A stretch of DNA of 61,500 bases. Source: Kiritimatiellia bacterium. Its GTDB lineage: Bacteria; Verrucomicrobiota; Kiritimatiellia; RFP12; UBA1067. The notes below the pieces were generated by a model that searched no databases, was not told where the DNA came from, and saw only the letters and a list, made by a program, of their open reading frames with translations. Location of the stretch: assembly GCA_024405255.1 (NCBI GenBank), contig JAKSOY010000002.1, positions 1 to 61,500 of the forward strand. Reading direction: 5' to 3'. Position numbers and translations under genes: made by a program. This document shows positions 25,676 to 34,702 of the stretch, one piece after another. Within the stretch, counting starts at the first letter, position 1. The number at the start of each line of letters is the position of its first letter.

Positions 25676-26589
25676 CACTTGACCCAATCTTTGACCCAAT
25701 ATAGGTAGAGCTCAACCGGGAAAACAAGCGCCGGCAGAAAGAGAATGGAATCGAACATGTCGAGGAAACCGCCCATGCCCGCCGGCATGAACGTGGCAGA
25801 GTCCTTCACGCCGCACTCCCGCTTGAAACGGCTTTCCACCAAATCGCCCGCCGTCGCCGCAAGCGCAAACAAGATCCCCAGCGGCACAACGAGCGGCCAG
25901 GAGAGATGCTCCCACAGACAGCAGTCGTTCGCCCAGCCGAATTTCTGCGAGATCAAATAAAGGACCGCGAGGGTCGCCGACGCGAACACCATCGACCCGA
26001 CAAGACCTTCCCAGGACTTGTTCGGGCTGATCGACGGGCACATCTTGTGCTTGCCGAACGAGACGCCAAAGGCGAACCCGCCGGTATCGGAAAACTTCGC
26101 CAAGGCGATCAACGCAAAAAGCGTGTAAAGTCCTGTGCGCGTCGGCGGCAGGGCGAAGTACTGTCCCGGATCCGACGCCAGCTGCACCAACCGAAGGAAG
26201 AAAGACATCAGGAACGGCACATAGACGAAACCCAGCAACGTCGTACCAATGGTCCCGATTGGCTTCTTGTTTCGTTCGCGAAACATCACCACGCACGCCA
26301 GAAGGAACGTGAACGGCACTGCAAGCATTCCCAGTGCCGCCATCGTCCCTGCAAACCCGATCGTCCCCGGAAACGCCGCCGTCGCAATCATCCAGATCAC
26401 ACCGGCCACCAGACCGAACACCGTCGCCGGCTCGTACTTCTTCACCATCTGGTAGAATTCGAGCTGCAACAGGAACGTGAAGATGAGCAGTGCGACCGGA
26501 ATCGCCTTCAACGGACAATACAGGAAGAAGGCAACCACGGCCGCACCGACCGTGAGGCCACAAAGCGTTCGTTTGAGGACAGGATTCAT
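25675..26589 (-). CDS. cdsA: Phosphatidate cytidylyltransferase (CDP-diglyceride synthase)
   Basis: This 304-residue integral membrane enzyme makes CDP-diacylglycerol from phosphatidate and CTP, the branch point of phospholipid synthesis. It has about eight hydrophobic helices and the C-terminal CdsA signature as KFSDTGGFAFGVSFGKHKM followed by SPNKSWEGLVGSMVFA and GDLVESRFKRECGVKD. The ATG at 26589 is preferred to a longer frame because it begins at the first helix and falls just after the purA stop; only a weak ribosome site is seen. It lies 13 bases downstream of purA and overlaps the ymdB-like gene. Confidence 0.92.
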   Translation of the reverse strand: MNPVLKRTLCGLTVGAAVVAFFLYCPLKAIPVALLIFTFLLQLEFYQMVKKYEPATVFGLVAGVIWMIATAAFPGTIGFAGTMAALGMLAVPFTFLLACVVMFRERNKKPIGTIGTTLLGFVYVPFLMSFFLRLVQLASDPGQYFALPPTRTGLYTLFALIALAKFSDTGGFAFGVSFGKHKMCPSISPNKSWEGLVGSMVFASATLAVLYLISQKFGWANDCCLWEHLSWPLVVPLGILFALAATAGDLVESRFKRECGVKDSATFMPAGMGGFLDMFDSILFLPALVFPVELYLYWVKDWVK

Positions 26590-26602
26590 GGCCAGCACCC
26601 GT

Positions 26603-27949
26603 TTAGAGAGCAAGACGAAGCGTCGATTCGCGAGCCGGACCAATCGAAAGGATGCCGAGCTTTCCGCCCGAAAGTTCAATCAGACGGTCGACGTACGCCT
26701 TCGCCTTCGGCGGAAGGTCTTCCATCCGGGTGATGTTCGACGTCTCGCACATCCAGCCGTCCATCTCTTCGTAGATCGGCTTCACACGCGCGAGTTCGGC
26801 GGCAGACGTCGGCATGTAGTCGATGCGCTGACCGTCCAATTCGTACGCCACGCAGATCTTGATCTTCGGGAACACGTCCATCACATCGAGCTTCGTCAGC
26901 GCCCAATAGTCGATTCCGTTGATCTGCTGCGCATAGCGCGCCACCACGGCGTCGTACCAGCCCGTGCGGCGCGGACGCTTCGTGACCGCGCCGAACTCAT
27001 GTCCGCGTTCCGCCATGATGCGACCATCTGGGTCGTTCAGATCGACGGCGTTGTAAAGCTCCGTCGGGAACGGGCCCTCGCCCACGCGCGTCGTATAGGC
27101 CTTGACCACGCCCACCACGCAATCGATGTCGCGCGGGGACAGACCCGTACCGATACACGCCCCGCCCGAGGTCGGGTTTGACGACGTCACAAACGGATAC
27201 GTACCGAAGTCGATGTCAAGCATCGTCCCCTGGGCGCCTTCCATCAAAATGGACTTGCCTTCGGCCTTCGCCTTGTGAAGCATCGGCACGGTGTCGCAGA
27301 TATAGGGAGAAAGCTTCTCCTTGGCGACCTTGTAGATGGCGACGATTTCATCCGCGTCAAGCTGATAGTCCTTGATCGTGCAACCGGGGACTTCAATCTG
27401 GTCGCCCTCGTCCACGCGTTCGGCCTTCAGCATGCGCAGCTTCGTGTTCGTCTCTTCCACCTGTTCGCGCACGAGGTCAAGGAAGTTCGCCGCCAGCATG
27501 TCGCCGCAGCGCAGACCCGTACGGGACACCTTCGCCGCATAGGCCGGACCGATTCCACGTCCCGTCGTGCCGATCTTCTTCTCTTTCGGGCGCGCCGCCT
27601 CTTCCGCCTTGTCGAGCGCACGATGATAGAGCATCACCATCTGGGTGCGCGTCGAAATGAACAGACGCCCCTTCGGTTCGACGCCCGTCGCGCGCATACC
27701 TTCGATCTCATCGATGAGGTCCAACGGGTTCATCACCACGCCGTTGCCGATCACGCACGTCTTGCCTTCATGAAGGATGCCGCTCGGAATCAGACGCAGC
27801 ACACGCTTCACGCCTTCCGCGATCACGGTATGACCCGCATTGGAGCCGCCTTGATAGCGCACCACAAAATCGGCCTTGTCCGTCAGAACGTCAATGATCT
27901 TGCCTTTACCTTCATCGCCCCACTGGGAGCCAATCAGAACCGTATTCAT
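26603..27949 (-). CDS. purA: Adenylosuccinate synthetase
   Basis: This 448-residue cytoplasmic enzyme joins IMP and aspartate using GTP, the first committed step of AMP synthesis. The N-terminal GSQWGDEGKGKIIDVL P-loop, QGGSNAGHTVI, GRGIGPAYAAK, EGAQGTMLDIDFGTYPFVT and the C-terminal GWYDAVVARYA region all match. Length is normal for the family. It is the first gene of the purA-cdsA-ymdB-esterase run. A TATAAT with TGA upstream supplies the promoter, leaving a leader of about 35 bases. Confidence 0.97.
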   Translation of the reverse strand: MNTVLIGSQWGDEGKGKIIDVLTDKADFVVRYQGGSNAGHTVIAEGVKRVLRLIPSGILHEGKTCVIGNGVVMNPLDLIDEIEGMRATGVEPKGRLFISTRTQMVMLYHRALDKAEEAARPKEKKIGTTGRGIGPAYAAKVSRTGLRCGDMLAANFLDLVREQVEETNTKLRMLKAERVDEGDQIEVPGCTIKDYQLDADEIVAIYKVAKEKLSPYICDTVPMLHKAKAEGKSILMEGAQGTMLDIDFGTYPFVTSSNPTSGGACIGTGLSPRDIDCVVGVVKAYTTRVGEGPFPTELYNAVDLNDPDGRIMAERGHEFGAVTKRPRRTGWYDAVVARYAQQINGIDYWALTKLDVMDVFPKIKICVAYELDGQRIDYMPTSAAELARVKPIYEEMDGWMCETSNITRMEDLPPKAKAYVDRLIELSGGKLGILSIGPARESTLRLAL

Positions 27950-27989
27950 TCTCTAAACTTCTTTCTGAAGAAAAAATTGTTAGAGGTAT

Positions 27990-27995
27990 TATATC
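27990..27995 (-). promoter_or_regulatory. Extended -10 of purA
   Basis: TGA-TATAAT on the minus strand (hexamer 27995-27990, TG at 27998-27997), 40 bases before the purA ATG. The -35 region (TTCCAA) is poor, consistent with dependence on the TG extension. Confidence 0.65.
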
Positions 27996-28042
27996 AAAAG
28001 CCACACCCTTTTGGAAGTGTGGAACGAGAATTACCTCGGGGG

Positions 28043-29536
28043 CTACTTCTCCAGGACGTGCAGAAGACGACCGCCCACGGTCTCGACCGTCATCGCATTC
28101 GCCAGGCGAATCGCATAGTCGGCGCGATAGCGCAAGGACGGCGACAAGTCGGGCAACCAGAGTGCCACCCGTTCACCCGGTTTGAGCGCGGGAATCGTCG
28201 CCGTCAGCTCATGCGTCGGCCCGACGGAGAGGCGGCGGCAATCGAAGGACTGCGGATATTCGCGACAATTCCCCTTCGCATCGACGACCACGATTTCGGG
28301 ATGGCGCAAGTTGATTGGCGGCGCAAAACCCACATTGCGCAGACGCAGCGTCAGTTTCGTTCCTTCAGGCACCGACGTCAGTTCGGACGACACCAGCTGC
28401 AACCGATAGCCCAGATGGTCGCGGATGTAGTCGAAAGCCATACGGCTCGGCACGCCGGCGAAATAGTCGGGGTCGTCCGAGACGCCCTGCTTGAGCACCA
28501 CGTCGCGCGTCAGCGGCGTCACCTTCCAGTCGTCGATGCTCCACGGTTTTCTCTTATCCAATTCAGAGAACGAATGCACCATCGAAAGCGTCGTGTAGCA
28601 GTGTTCGCGCAGGCGCTTGACGGCATTCGTCCCGTTGGCGTAGGTGCTGCGCTCACCGACCGGGGACCAGAACAGCTCGCCGTCGACGGCCATGAACGGG
28701 CCCTCTCGCAACGCGCGCCCGAAGTCGTAATTGCCCGGTACGGGACCAGACGGCTTTCCGATAAACGTCCCGCCGTCCGTGAAGTTGGCCAGCGTGCCGT
28801 CATTGTGGAAACCGATGCGCGCATGGAGAGCCGGCGTAAAAGCGGTCTCGGGCGTGATTTCACGTGCGTCTTTCAGCAAATCGAGCACGACCCGTTTGTA
28901 GTCCAACCGGCGGATTGTGGTGAAACGATGCGGCGGCATCATGTCGAGCGTACCTTGCACGACCTTCGCGAGCGCCACGGGATTGCGCCGGTCGAGTCCG
29001 GACTTCGACGAATGAAGTTCGCCCCAGAAGCCCAGCCAGCCGGTCTGAATGGCGTAGATGACATCGCTGTTCTTCCGAACAACCGGCGTCAGCTGCTTGA
29101 TGTGCGCGAGGACCTGGTCCAGCGTCGGCGGCGGACACGGCGCATTGCCATACTCGTAGGCAAAGCGTAGCAGGTACTTCACGCCGTCTTTGCGGGCTCG
29201 GTCGAAATCCGCCTGAAGCGCAGCGATCTTCTCCTTGGAAACGGGACGATTGTAGAACTGCGTCAGATAGCAGTAGGCCTGCGTCATCGTCACACCGTCG
29301 TGCGGAAACCGTGCAAACGGCCACTTGTTTTTCAGACCGGGGTAGGTGTCATCCGCCGCGGGGGCGACGAGGATTTCAAAGCGATAGCCACGTTCGGGAT
29401 TGCGAAGTCCCTCAAGACCTTGAGGATCGGACGGACGAATGCCGCGATATGTCTTCACTTCGGCTTGGGCGTACCCAACAGCCAAGGCCATTGCAACCAA
29501 TCCAACACCGAACTTCATCAACCGAACTTGTAACAT
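28043..29536 (-). CDS. Secreted DUF4874/DUF4832 protein
   Basis: This 497-residue protein has a signal peptide (cleavage near GYAQA) and two regions that commonly occur together: an N-terminal DUF4874-like part (about 40-220) with GLRNPERGYRFEILV and YAIQTGWLGFWGELHSS, and a C-terminal DUF4832-like part (about 225-490). The first part looks like a TIM-barrel glycosidase fold; the second ends in a beta-sandwich. The reaction is unknown; an action on polysaccharides is inferred from fold and neighbours. AGGAG five bases before the ATG at 29536 decides the start. It follows a Gfo/Idh/MocA gene by 11 bases. Confidence 0.8.
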   Translation of the reverse strand: MLQVRLMKFGVGLVAMALAVGYAQAEVKTYRGIRPSDPQGLEGLRNPERGYRFEILVAPAADDTYPGLKNKWPFARFPHDGVTMTQAYCYLTQFYNRPVSKEKIAALQADFDRARKDGVKYLLRFAYEYGNAPCPPPTLDQVLAHIKQLTPVVRKNSDVIYAIQTGWLGFWGELHSSKSGLDRRNPVALAKVVQGTLDMMPPHRFTTIRRLDYKRVVLDLLKDAREITPETAFTPALHARIGFHNDGTLANFTDGGTFIGKPSGPVPGNYDFGRALREGPFMAVDGELFWSPVGERSTYANGTNAVKRLREHCYTTLSMVHSFSELDKRKPWSIDDWKVTPLTRDVVLKQGVSDDPDYFAGVPSRMAFDYIRDHLGYRLQLVSSELTSVPEGTKLTLRLRNVGFAPPINLRHPEIVVVDAKGNCREYPQSFDCRRLSVGPTHELTATIPALKPGERVALWLPDLSPSLRYRADYAIRLANAMTVETVGGRLLHVLEK

Positions 29537-29547
29537 AGTCACTCCTC

Positions 29548-30735
29548 TTACAACGTCTGAATCGACGGAATCACCACCGGAACCCATTTGGGTGTCGGCG
29601 GCTGACCTTCAGCAGGCGGCGTAATGCTTTTGATGATGGCTTCGGAGACCGCCACGGTACGCAGTCCCTCTTCCAAGGTCATACCGAGAATGCGGTTGTT
29701 ATCCGCCGTACGCGAACGGCGCGTACGCCCGGCGAGCGTATCGGCGAAATCGCGATAGACGCGCGCAAGCGCCTCCACGTAGGCCTCGCCTGCGGCGAAC
29801 GGCGTCTTCACACCGCCGAGCGCACCCGGTGCCGTCTTATCGGTCAGGACTGTTTCCTTGCCGTCGTTCGACACGAGGATGAGCGTACCCGGCTCGCATT
29901 CACGCCAGCGCATCGCACCATTGTCGCCTGTGATTTCCAAGGCCAGGCCTTCGCGATGTCCCGCCGCGATCTGCGACAAGAGGAACACGCCGTCGATGCC
30001 CTGGTCCGTCCGTACGAGCACCGTCGCATCGTCCGGAATCAAACGGCCCGGCACGCACGGACGCGCATTGGCGCAGACATCGGTAATGCGATAGCCTGTA
30101 ATGCCTTCGATGACGAACTGACAGCAGCAGGAGACATCGTTGATCACACCGCCGAAACCGTTGCGCCGCGCATCTGTACGCCACATCGCCTGGCGATTGT
30201 CTTCCAATTCGACTCGCGTTGCCATCCACCCCAGTTGCATGGACACATGAAACCGACGGACACGTCCCAGCACGCCGTCACGGAACAGCTTGCGCGCCTT
30301 CAGCAGCATCGAATAGGCCGGATAGACCATGGCGATCCGATACGGCACGCCCGTCATCTTCGCCTTGCGGATCAGATTCGTCGCCTCATCCATGTTGCAG
30401 GTGAACGGCTTTTCCGCCAACACCGGAATGCCGCAGTCCATCGCCATCATCGCCACGGGATAATGCATCGTATTCGGCAGGATCGTCGTGATGAAACTCA
30501 CACGCTCTTCTGCCGGCAAACGCGCCTGACGGCGCAGCATGTCGCGATAGCTTCCGAACACATCATGGACATCAAGTCCATACGGCTCCTGGCAATCGAA
30601 CGACGACTGTCGCGTCGATCCAAATGCCCCGCAGGCCAACTGCAGCGTACCAACTTTCTCGATAGCCTGACGATGGATCGGCCCCATGAACGAGGCCAAC
30701 CCTCCTCCGACCATACCTATTTTCGTTTTCCCCAT
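29548..30735 (-). CDS. Gfo/Idh/MocA-family oxidoreductase (cytoplasmic)
   Basis: This 395-residue protein begins with the Rossmann motif IGMVGGGLASFMG and has the family's EKPFTCN motif (lysine-proline of the active site) near residue 115, followed by the C-terminal alpha/beta domain from about 135. Such enzymes oxidise or reduce sugars and inositols with NAD(P). The SFMGPIHRQA and YGLDVHDVFGSY segments are typical of a subgroup common in PVC bacteria. No signal peptide is present, unlike the Tat-exported relative at 33237-34637. GGGGAG lies before the ATG. The substrate cannot be read from the sequence. Confidence 0.9.
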   Translation of the reverse strand: MGKTKIGMVGGGLASFMGPIHRQAIEKVGTLQLACGAFGSTRQSSFDCQEPYGLDVHDVFGSYRDMLRRQARLPAEERVSFITTILPNTMHYPVAMMAMDCGIPVLAEKPFTCNMDEATNLIRKAKMTGVPYRIAMVYPAYSMLLKARKLFRDGVLGRVRRFHVSMQLGWMATRVELEDNRQAMWRTDARRNGFGGVINDVSCCCQFVIEGITGYRITDVCANARPCVPGRLIPDDATVLVRTDQGIDGVFLLSQIAAGHREGLALEITGDNGAMRWRECEPGTLILVSNDGKETVLTDKTAPGALGGVKTPFAAGEAYVEALARVYRDFADTLAGRTRRSRTADNNRILGMTLEEGLRTVAVSEAIIKSITPPAEGQPPTPKWVPVVIPSIQTL

Positions 30736-30771
30736 TATTACTCCCCTTTAGTTCTCCTAGACTTCGCTGCT

Positions 30772-30800
30772 AGAATAACATAGCAAATGGAGAAAATCAA
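30772..30800 (-). promoter_or_regulatory. Promoter of the Gfo-DUF4832 operon
   Basis: On the minus strand, TTGATT (30800-30795) is 17 bp from TATTCT (30777-30772), which has TG at 30780-30779. The ATG at 30735 lies 36 bases downstream. The promoter sits just below the tandem repeat array. Confidence 0.55.
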
Positions 30801-30814
30801 GAATAAATTACTCC

Positions 30815-30966
30815 ACAATCGAACAATCCGAACAATCCGAACATTCACAGCAATCGAACAATCCGAACATTCACAGCAATCGAACAATCCGAACAATCCA
30901 AACAATCGAACAATCAGAACAATCTGAACAATCCGAACAATCGAACAATCGAACAATCCGAACAAT
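30815..30966. repeat. Intergenic tandem repeat array (AACAATCCG/AACAATCG units)
   Basis: About 150 bp of degenerate repeats with 8- and 9-bp units; on the minus strand the 17-base unit reads GATTGTTCGGATTGTTC. Inside it, an exact 26-bp unit is duplicated in tandem (30841-30866 and 30867-30892), each copy containing ATTCACAGC. It fills the gap between the duplicated amidotransferase-like gene and the Gfo promoter. The same repeat occurs at 701-762. Confidence 0.85.
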
Positions 30967-30981
30967 TCACACTCTGGACAA

Positions 30982-33210
30982 TTACTCGCGTCCGAGCTTT
31001 TGGCGGATTGCCTTGACGGCCGCGACCGCGTCAGAAACGGACGAGCAGTAGATCGCCGGGAGGTCGCTCGGCTTCTTGGTGGTCGGGTGCGTGGCAAGTA
31101 CGACGAGACGCCCTTCAGCGGCAAAACGAGAAGCCGACGGCGGATAGTGCGTCGGATTCGACAACACGAGAATGTCGCTTGTCACACCGCCACCAGGACG
31201 GAAATTGATTTCCGTATCACGCAACAACTCCGCGAAAAGACGACCGCCTTCAACCGTCTCGCGTCCTGTCGAAACACCGACATCCACAGAACCGCGTCGA
31301 TGCCAGGGACGCACCGGATGCGGCATCACGCCCGTCACCCAGCCCACCGTTTTGAGGAAGATCTCATCTGAACTTTCATCGATTTCAGGATGCGGTCCGC
31401 ACAGGACGACACGGCCCTTTCCGCACGTACCGCCCACGAGCGCCCCTTTTCCCGCCATCGGCAGCATGGGCTTCGACGAGACGGTGTTGATCATATACCC
31501 GTCATATTCAAGGAACACCTTGAAATCGGCTCCTTCAATGGGTTTGCTTGGCGCAATCAGCGCCGGTCCGCCATGATAGCACACACGGTATTTTTCCTTC
31601 GGACCCAACACGGCCTTGCCGGCTTCCGTCGCCCGAAGGAGCGTATCCGCGCCGCCACGATAGTGGTCAGGATCGTCGGGGCGGTACGGAACCATGTTCA
31701 TGCGTACGCGGCGCGTGGGCTCGATCATCATAAAGGCACCAGCACACGTACCATGATAGCCGCCGCCATTGAGAATGAAGCGGCGCAGATTGGCCTGTCC
31801 CTGCTCGCCCAGCGCCTTGAACTGCGACTCGCCACCGCCACCGCCCTGAATGAGGATGTCGGCCTTGTCGAGCGCACCGGCCGCGATTGCCGGACCGTCC
31901 ACATAGAAGACTTCGTATTCAGGCGACTGCTCGAGCAGGCGCGCCTCGGTCGGGCTTCCACCGCCACGCCCCAGATAGACGGCGGCCCGTACCTTCTTCT
32001 GGACAGTCGGAGCTTTCGGCGTCACGACCGGCTTCTTCGGTTCCGCCTTGCGCGCGAGCAGTTCCTTCACCACAGCCGCCGAATCCGACACGACTTTCGT
32101 GCCGGGGATCTCACGTGCGACGGCGCCCCAGCCCACGAGCAGACCGCCGGCCTTTGCAAAAGCCTCCAGTTTCGCCCGAGCCTCGGACTTTTTCGGGAAG
32201 GTCCGTTTCAGAAGGCGCGCGTTGTCGACCGTATCCGGCAGCACCAGCGCATCGAGACGGCGCAGATAGCCTTGGGCAATGAGGCTGGTGGTGATCGGCT
32301 GCACGTCGAGTCCAGGCGTATGGATAAGCTTCATCACAAAATCGCCTGTCGTCGGTCCATAGGAACCATCTGCCACCACCCCCACGCTGAGGTTTCCCGT
32401 TTGATGTCGTGGCAGTACCAACTCGACCTTTGAATCCGTCGCCCACGCGAGCATCTTGCGGACGAGATCCCAAGTCGCAAACCCCGACTCAGGATGCACG
32501 CAGGAGGCAACGACACGGCCTTTGCCATACATACCGATTGCCATCGCCCCCTTGCCGGACATCGAAGGCATCGGTTCCGGTCCCTGCACGGCAAAATCGC
32601 CGTAATAGTTGGCGACCATCTCGAACTTGGCCTCGGGAACCGGATCGCCCGGAATGAGAATCGGTCCGTGCGAATAGAGGATTTCACGCCGTGTGGATGT
32701 GAAACCATATTTTTTCGCGGCGGGCAGGAACTCGACCGTCACATCCGAGCGACCGTGCTTCTCGTTTTTGGGGACATCTCTATACGGCAGGAGTCCCAGA
32801 CGATAAGGACGAACATCGGGATTGTCCTGCATCAGCAGATAGCAGCCCGCACACGTACCCACATACGCGCCACCGCGCGCGATGTAGGCCTTCAGCGCCG
32901 CACACCCGTTCGTACCAAGCGTCACTGCCTCGTCGATCGCATAACCTCCCGGCATGATCAGAAGGTCGGTTTCGTCCAACACGCCCGCCTGGACCATCGC
33001 ACCATCGACGGCACGCGCCTTGAAGTTTTTGACGGACGAGGCAAACTGCAACCAGCGGAACTGTCCATTCGAACGTGAACCCCTGTCCGTATAAACCGCC
33101 ACACGAACAGGTTTCCCCGCGGCGGGGACGCGCGTCTGCGCATCCGCCCCCACGAGCCCACCGAACAAAACCACCAACCCGACAATCAACGTCTGACGTT
33201 TCATCTTCAT
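30982..33210 (-). CDS. Secreted protein with duplicated glutamine-amidotransferase-like (BPL_N) module
   Basis: This 742-residue protein has a signal peptide (about 1-24) and two copies of a module of about 370 residues. Each copy begins with a class I glutamine-amidotransferase/DJ-1-like domain of the biotin-protein-ligase N-terminal (BPL_N) kind: the nucleophile-elbow cysteine is C120 in GTCAGCYLL and C489 in GTCAGAFMM, and both copies have a VxxCGP/ScVHPE-like end with histidine. Each is followed by a second Rossmann-like segment (about 270-380 and 650-740). The catalytic activity of secreted BPL_N proteins is not established. It ends the run of nucleoside hydrolase, GH20, beta-helix and Tat-Gfo genes. 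Confidence 0.72.
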   Translation of the reverse strand: MKMKRQTLIVGLVVLFGGLVGADAQTRVPAAGKPVRVAVYTDRGSRSNGQFRWLQFASSVKNFKARAVDGAMVQAGVLDETDLLIMPGGYAIDEAVTLGTNGCAALKAYIARGGAYVGTCAGCYLLMQDNPDVRPYRLGLLPYRDVPKNEKHGRSDVTVEFLPAAKKYGFTSTRREILYSHGPILIPGDPVPEAKFEMVANYYGDFAVQGPEPMPSMSGKGAMAIGMYGKGRVVASCVHPESGFATWDLVRKMLAWATDSKVELVLPRHQTGNLSVGVVADGSYGPTTGDFVMKLIHTPGLDVQPITTSLIAQGYLRRLDALVLPDTVDNARLLKRTFPKKSEARAKLEAFAKAGGLLVGWGAVAREIPGTKVVSDSAAVVKELLARKAEPKKPVVTPKAPTVQKKVRAAVYLGRGGGSPTEARLLEQSPEYEVFYVDGPAIAAGALDKADILIQGGGGGESQFKALGEQGQANLRRFILNGGGYHGTCAGAFMMIEPTRRVRMNMVPYRPDDPDHYRGGADTLLRATEAGKAVLGPKEKYRVCYHGGPALIAPSKPIEGADFKVFLEYDGYMINTVSSKPMLPMAGKGALVGGTCGKGRVVLCGPHPEIDESSDEIFLKTVGWVTGVMPHPVRPWHRRGSVDVGVSTGRETVEGGRLFAELLRDTEINFRPGGGVTSDILVLSNPTHYPPSASRFAAEGRLVVLATHPTTKKPSDLPAIYCSSVSDAVAAVKAIRQKLGRE

Positions 33211-33236
33211 CCTTATACGACTTTTCCGAGAAACGC

Positions 33237-34637
33237 TTACCAGCCCGCCAGACGCTTCTGGCGCAGCATGCTATTCGCCGCCGACGACCCGTTCGTGAAG
33301 AGATGCTTCACAGGATCCCACGTCAGCACCTTCCCCGCATCGAAGAGCGCCGCCACACCCGTGAGCGAACACTGCGTCATCGCGCCCGCGTAGGCGAAGT
33401 CGCTTCCCACCTTCGGACCGCCCTTCACGGCCGCCAGGAATTCCGAATACGGATTTCCGCCCGGCACGCGGGCATACTTCTGCTTCGGACACGCCTTCTC
33501 CGCACGCATCTTGCCCAGCGTCAGATCCGGCAGGAGGCGCAGGTAGTTCGCGCCATGATGACCATACTCGATCACACCCTTCGTGCCGTACACAAACGCA
33601 CCGTTGCACATGCCGTCACGTTTGCTTCTTGCCTCACTCGAGTTGTAGGGCGGGAAGTACTTCATGTCGTCCTTGTAGTTCGTTGGCACGGGTACATTCT
33701 GGCAAGCCTGGCCATCGAACCAGACGAGCTTGAACGGTTTGCCTGCACGCGTCACGTACTCGAATGTCGTCTTCGCCCCCTTCGGGAAGGTCACCCCATG
33801 AACCGCCGGATCCCAATCGCCGATGATTTCCGCCTTAACCGTCTTCGGCATGCCGAGTCCCAGCGTCCAGAAGAGCGGATCCATCAAATGGCAGCTCCAG
33901 TCGCCCAGCGTACTCGTGCCGTACATCGTCCAAAGACGCCAGGACCCTGGCAGATACTTCGGGAAGTAGGGACGATGCTCGACGGGTCCCTGCCACTGGT
34001 TCCAGTCGAGCTCTTTCGGCACCTCCCACTTCTTCTTGAGGTCGCCGAGGATGTCCATGAACGAATAGACGGCCGGACACCAGATGTGCGCTTCCGTCAC
34101 TTCGCCGATGAGCCCCGCCTCGATCCATTCGCGGAAATCGCGGATCGTGTCGTAGGCGTGTCCTTGGTTCATCGCCTGCGTCACGAGCTTGGGATTCGCC
34201 TTCGCCGCGTCCAGCATCAGATCCATTTCATGGTAGCTCTGCGCCAGCGGCTTCTCGCATTCCACATGCTTGCCGCGCTTGAGGCACTCGACCGCCATCG
34301 TCGCATGCCAATGGTCCGGCACGCCGATCATCACCGCGTCGATCTGCTTGTCGAACTTATCGAGCATTTCACGATAGCGCGTGAAGTACGGCAGATTCGG
34401 ATGCTTCTTCTTCTGATTCGCACTCCGGCGCGTATCGACGTCGCAGAGGGCGACAAAACGCGCGCCCGCATGCTCGAGGCCGTCGATATCGCTGGAGGCG
34501 CGTCCACCGGCGCCAATCGCCGCGACACACACCTGTTCGCTCGGCGGCGTCTGACCGCTGCCCGCAATCAGATTGCGCGGCAACACATTGAACAAAGCCA
34601 CACCGCCCGCCGCCGTCAAAAACTCTCTTCTTTTCAT
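33237..34637 (-). CDS. Tat-exported Gfo/Idh/MocA oxidoreductase
   Basis: This 466-residue protein starts MKRREFLTAAGG, a twin-arginine signal, so it should be folded with its NAD(P) cofactor before export. The Rossmann motif AAIGAGGRASSDI, the CEKPLAQSYHE active-site motif near residue 160 and the GDWSCHLMDPLFW segment place it in the large PVC/Bacteroidota-type secreted Gfo/Idh/MocA subgroup. Some exported relatives act as NAD-dependent glycosidases with retained cofactor. The ATG at 34637 is chosen because it begins the Tat leader; a frame extending to 34685 adds no recognisable sequence. It lies 65 bases after the beta-helix gene. Confidence 0.9.
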   Translation of the reverse strand: MKRREFLTAAGGVALFNVLPRNLIAGSGQTPPSEQVCVAAIGAGGRASSDIDGLEHAGARFVALCDVDTRRSANQKKKHPNLPYFTRYREMLDKFDKQIDAVMIGVPDHWHATMAVECLKRGKHVECEKPLAQSYHEMDLMLDAAKANPKLVTQAMNQGHAYDTIRDFREWIEAGLIGEVTEAHIWCPAVYSFMDILGDLKKKWEVPKELDWNQWQGPVEHRPYFPKYLPGSWRLWTMYGTSTLGDWSCHLMDPLFWTLGLGMPKTVKAEIIGDWDPAVHGVTFPKGAKTTFEYVTRAGKPFKLVWFDGQACQNVPVPTNYKDDMKYFPPYNSSEARSKRDGMCNGAFVYGTKGVIEYGHHGANYLRLLPDLTLGKMRAEKACPKQKYARVPGGNPYSEFLAAVKGGPKVGSDFAYAGAMTQCSLTGVAALFDAGKVLTWDPVKHLFTNGSSAANSMLRQKRLAGW

Positions 34638-34702
34638 TTCGTTTTCGCCTCTTCTCAACTGTTTACTCGCATCAAACCTATTCACTATTCACTACAACCT
34701 GT

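Noticed and set aside
30815..30966. Repeat array as a CRISPR
   Set aside because: Units are 8-9 bp without unique spacers of constant length, and no cas gene is present.
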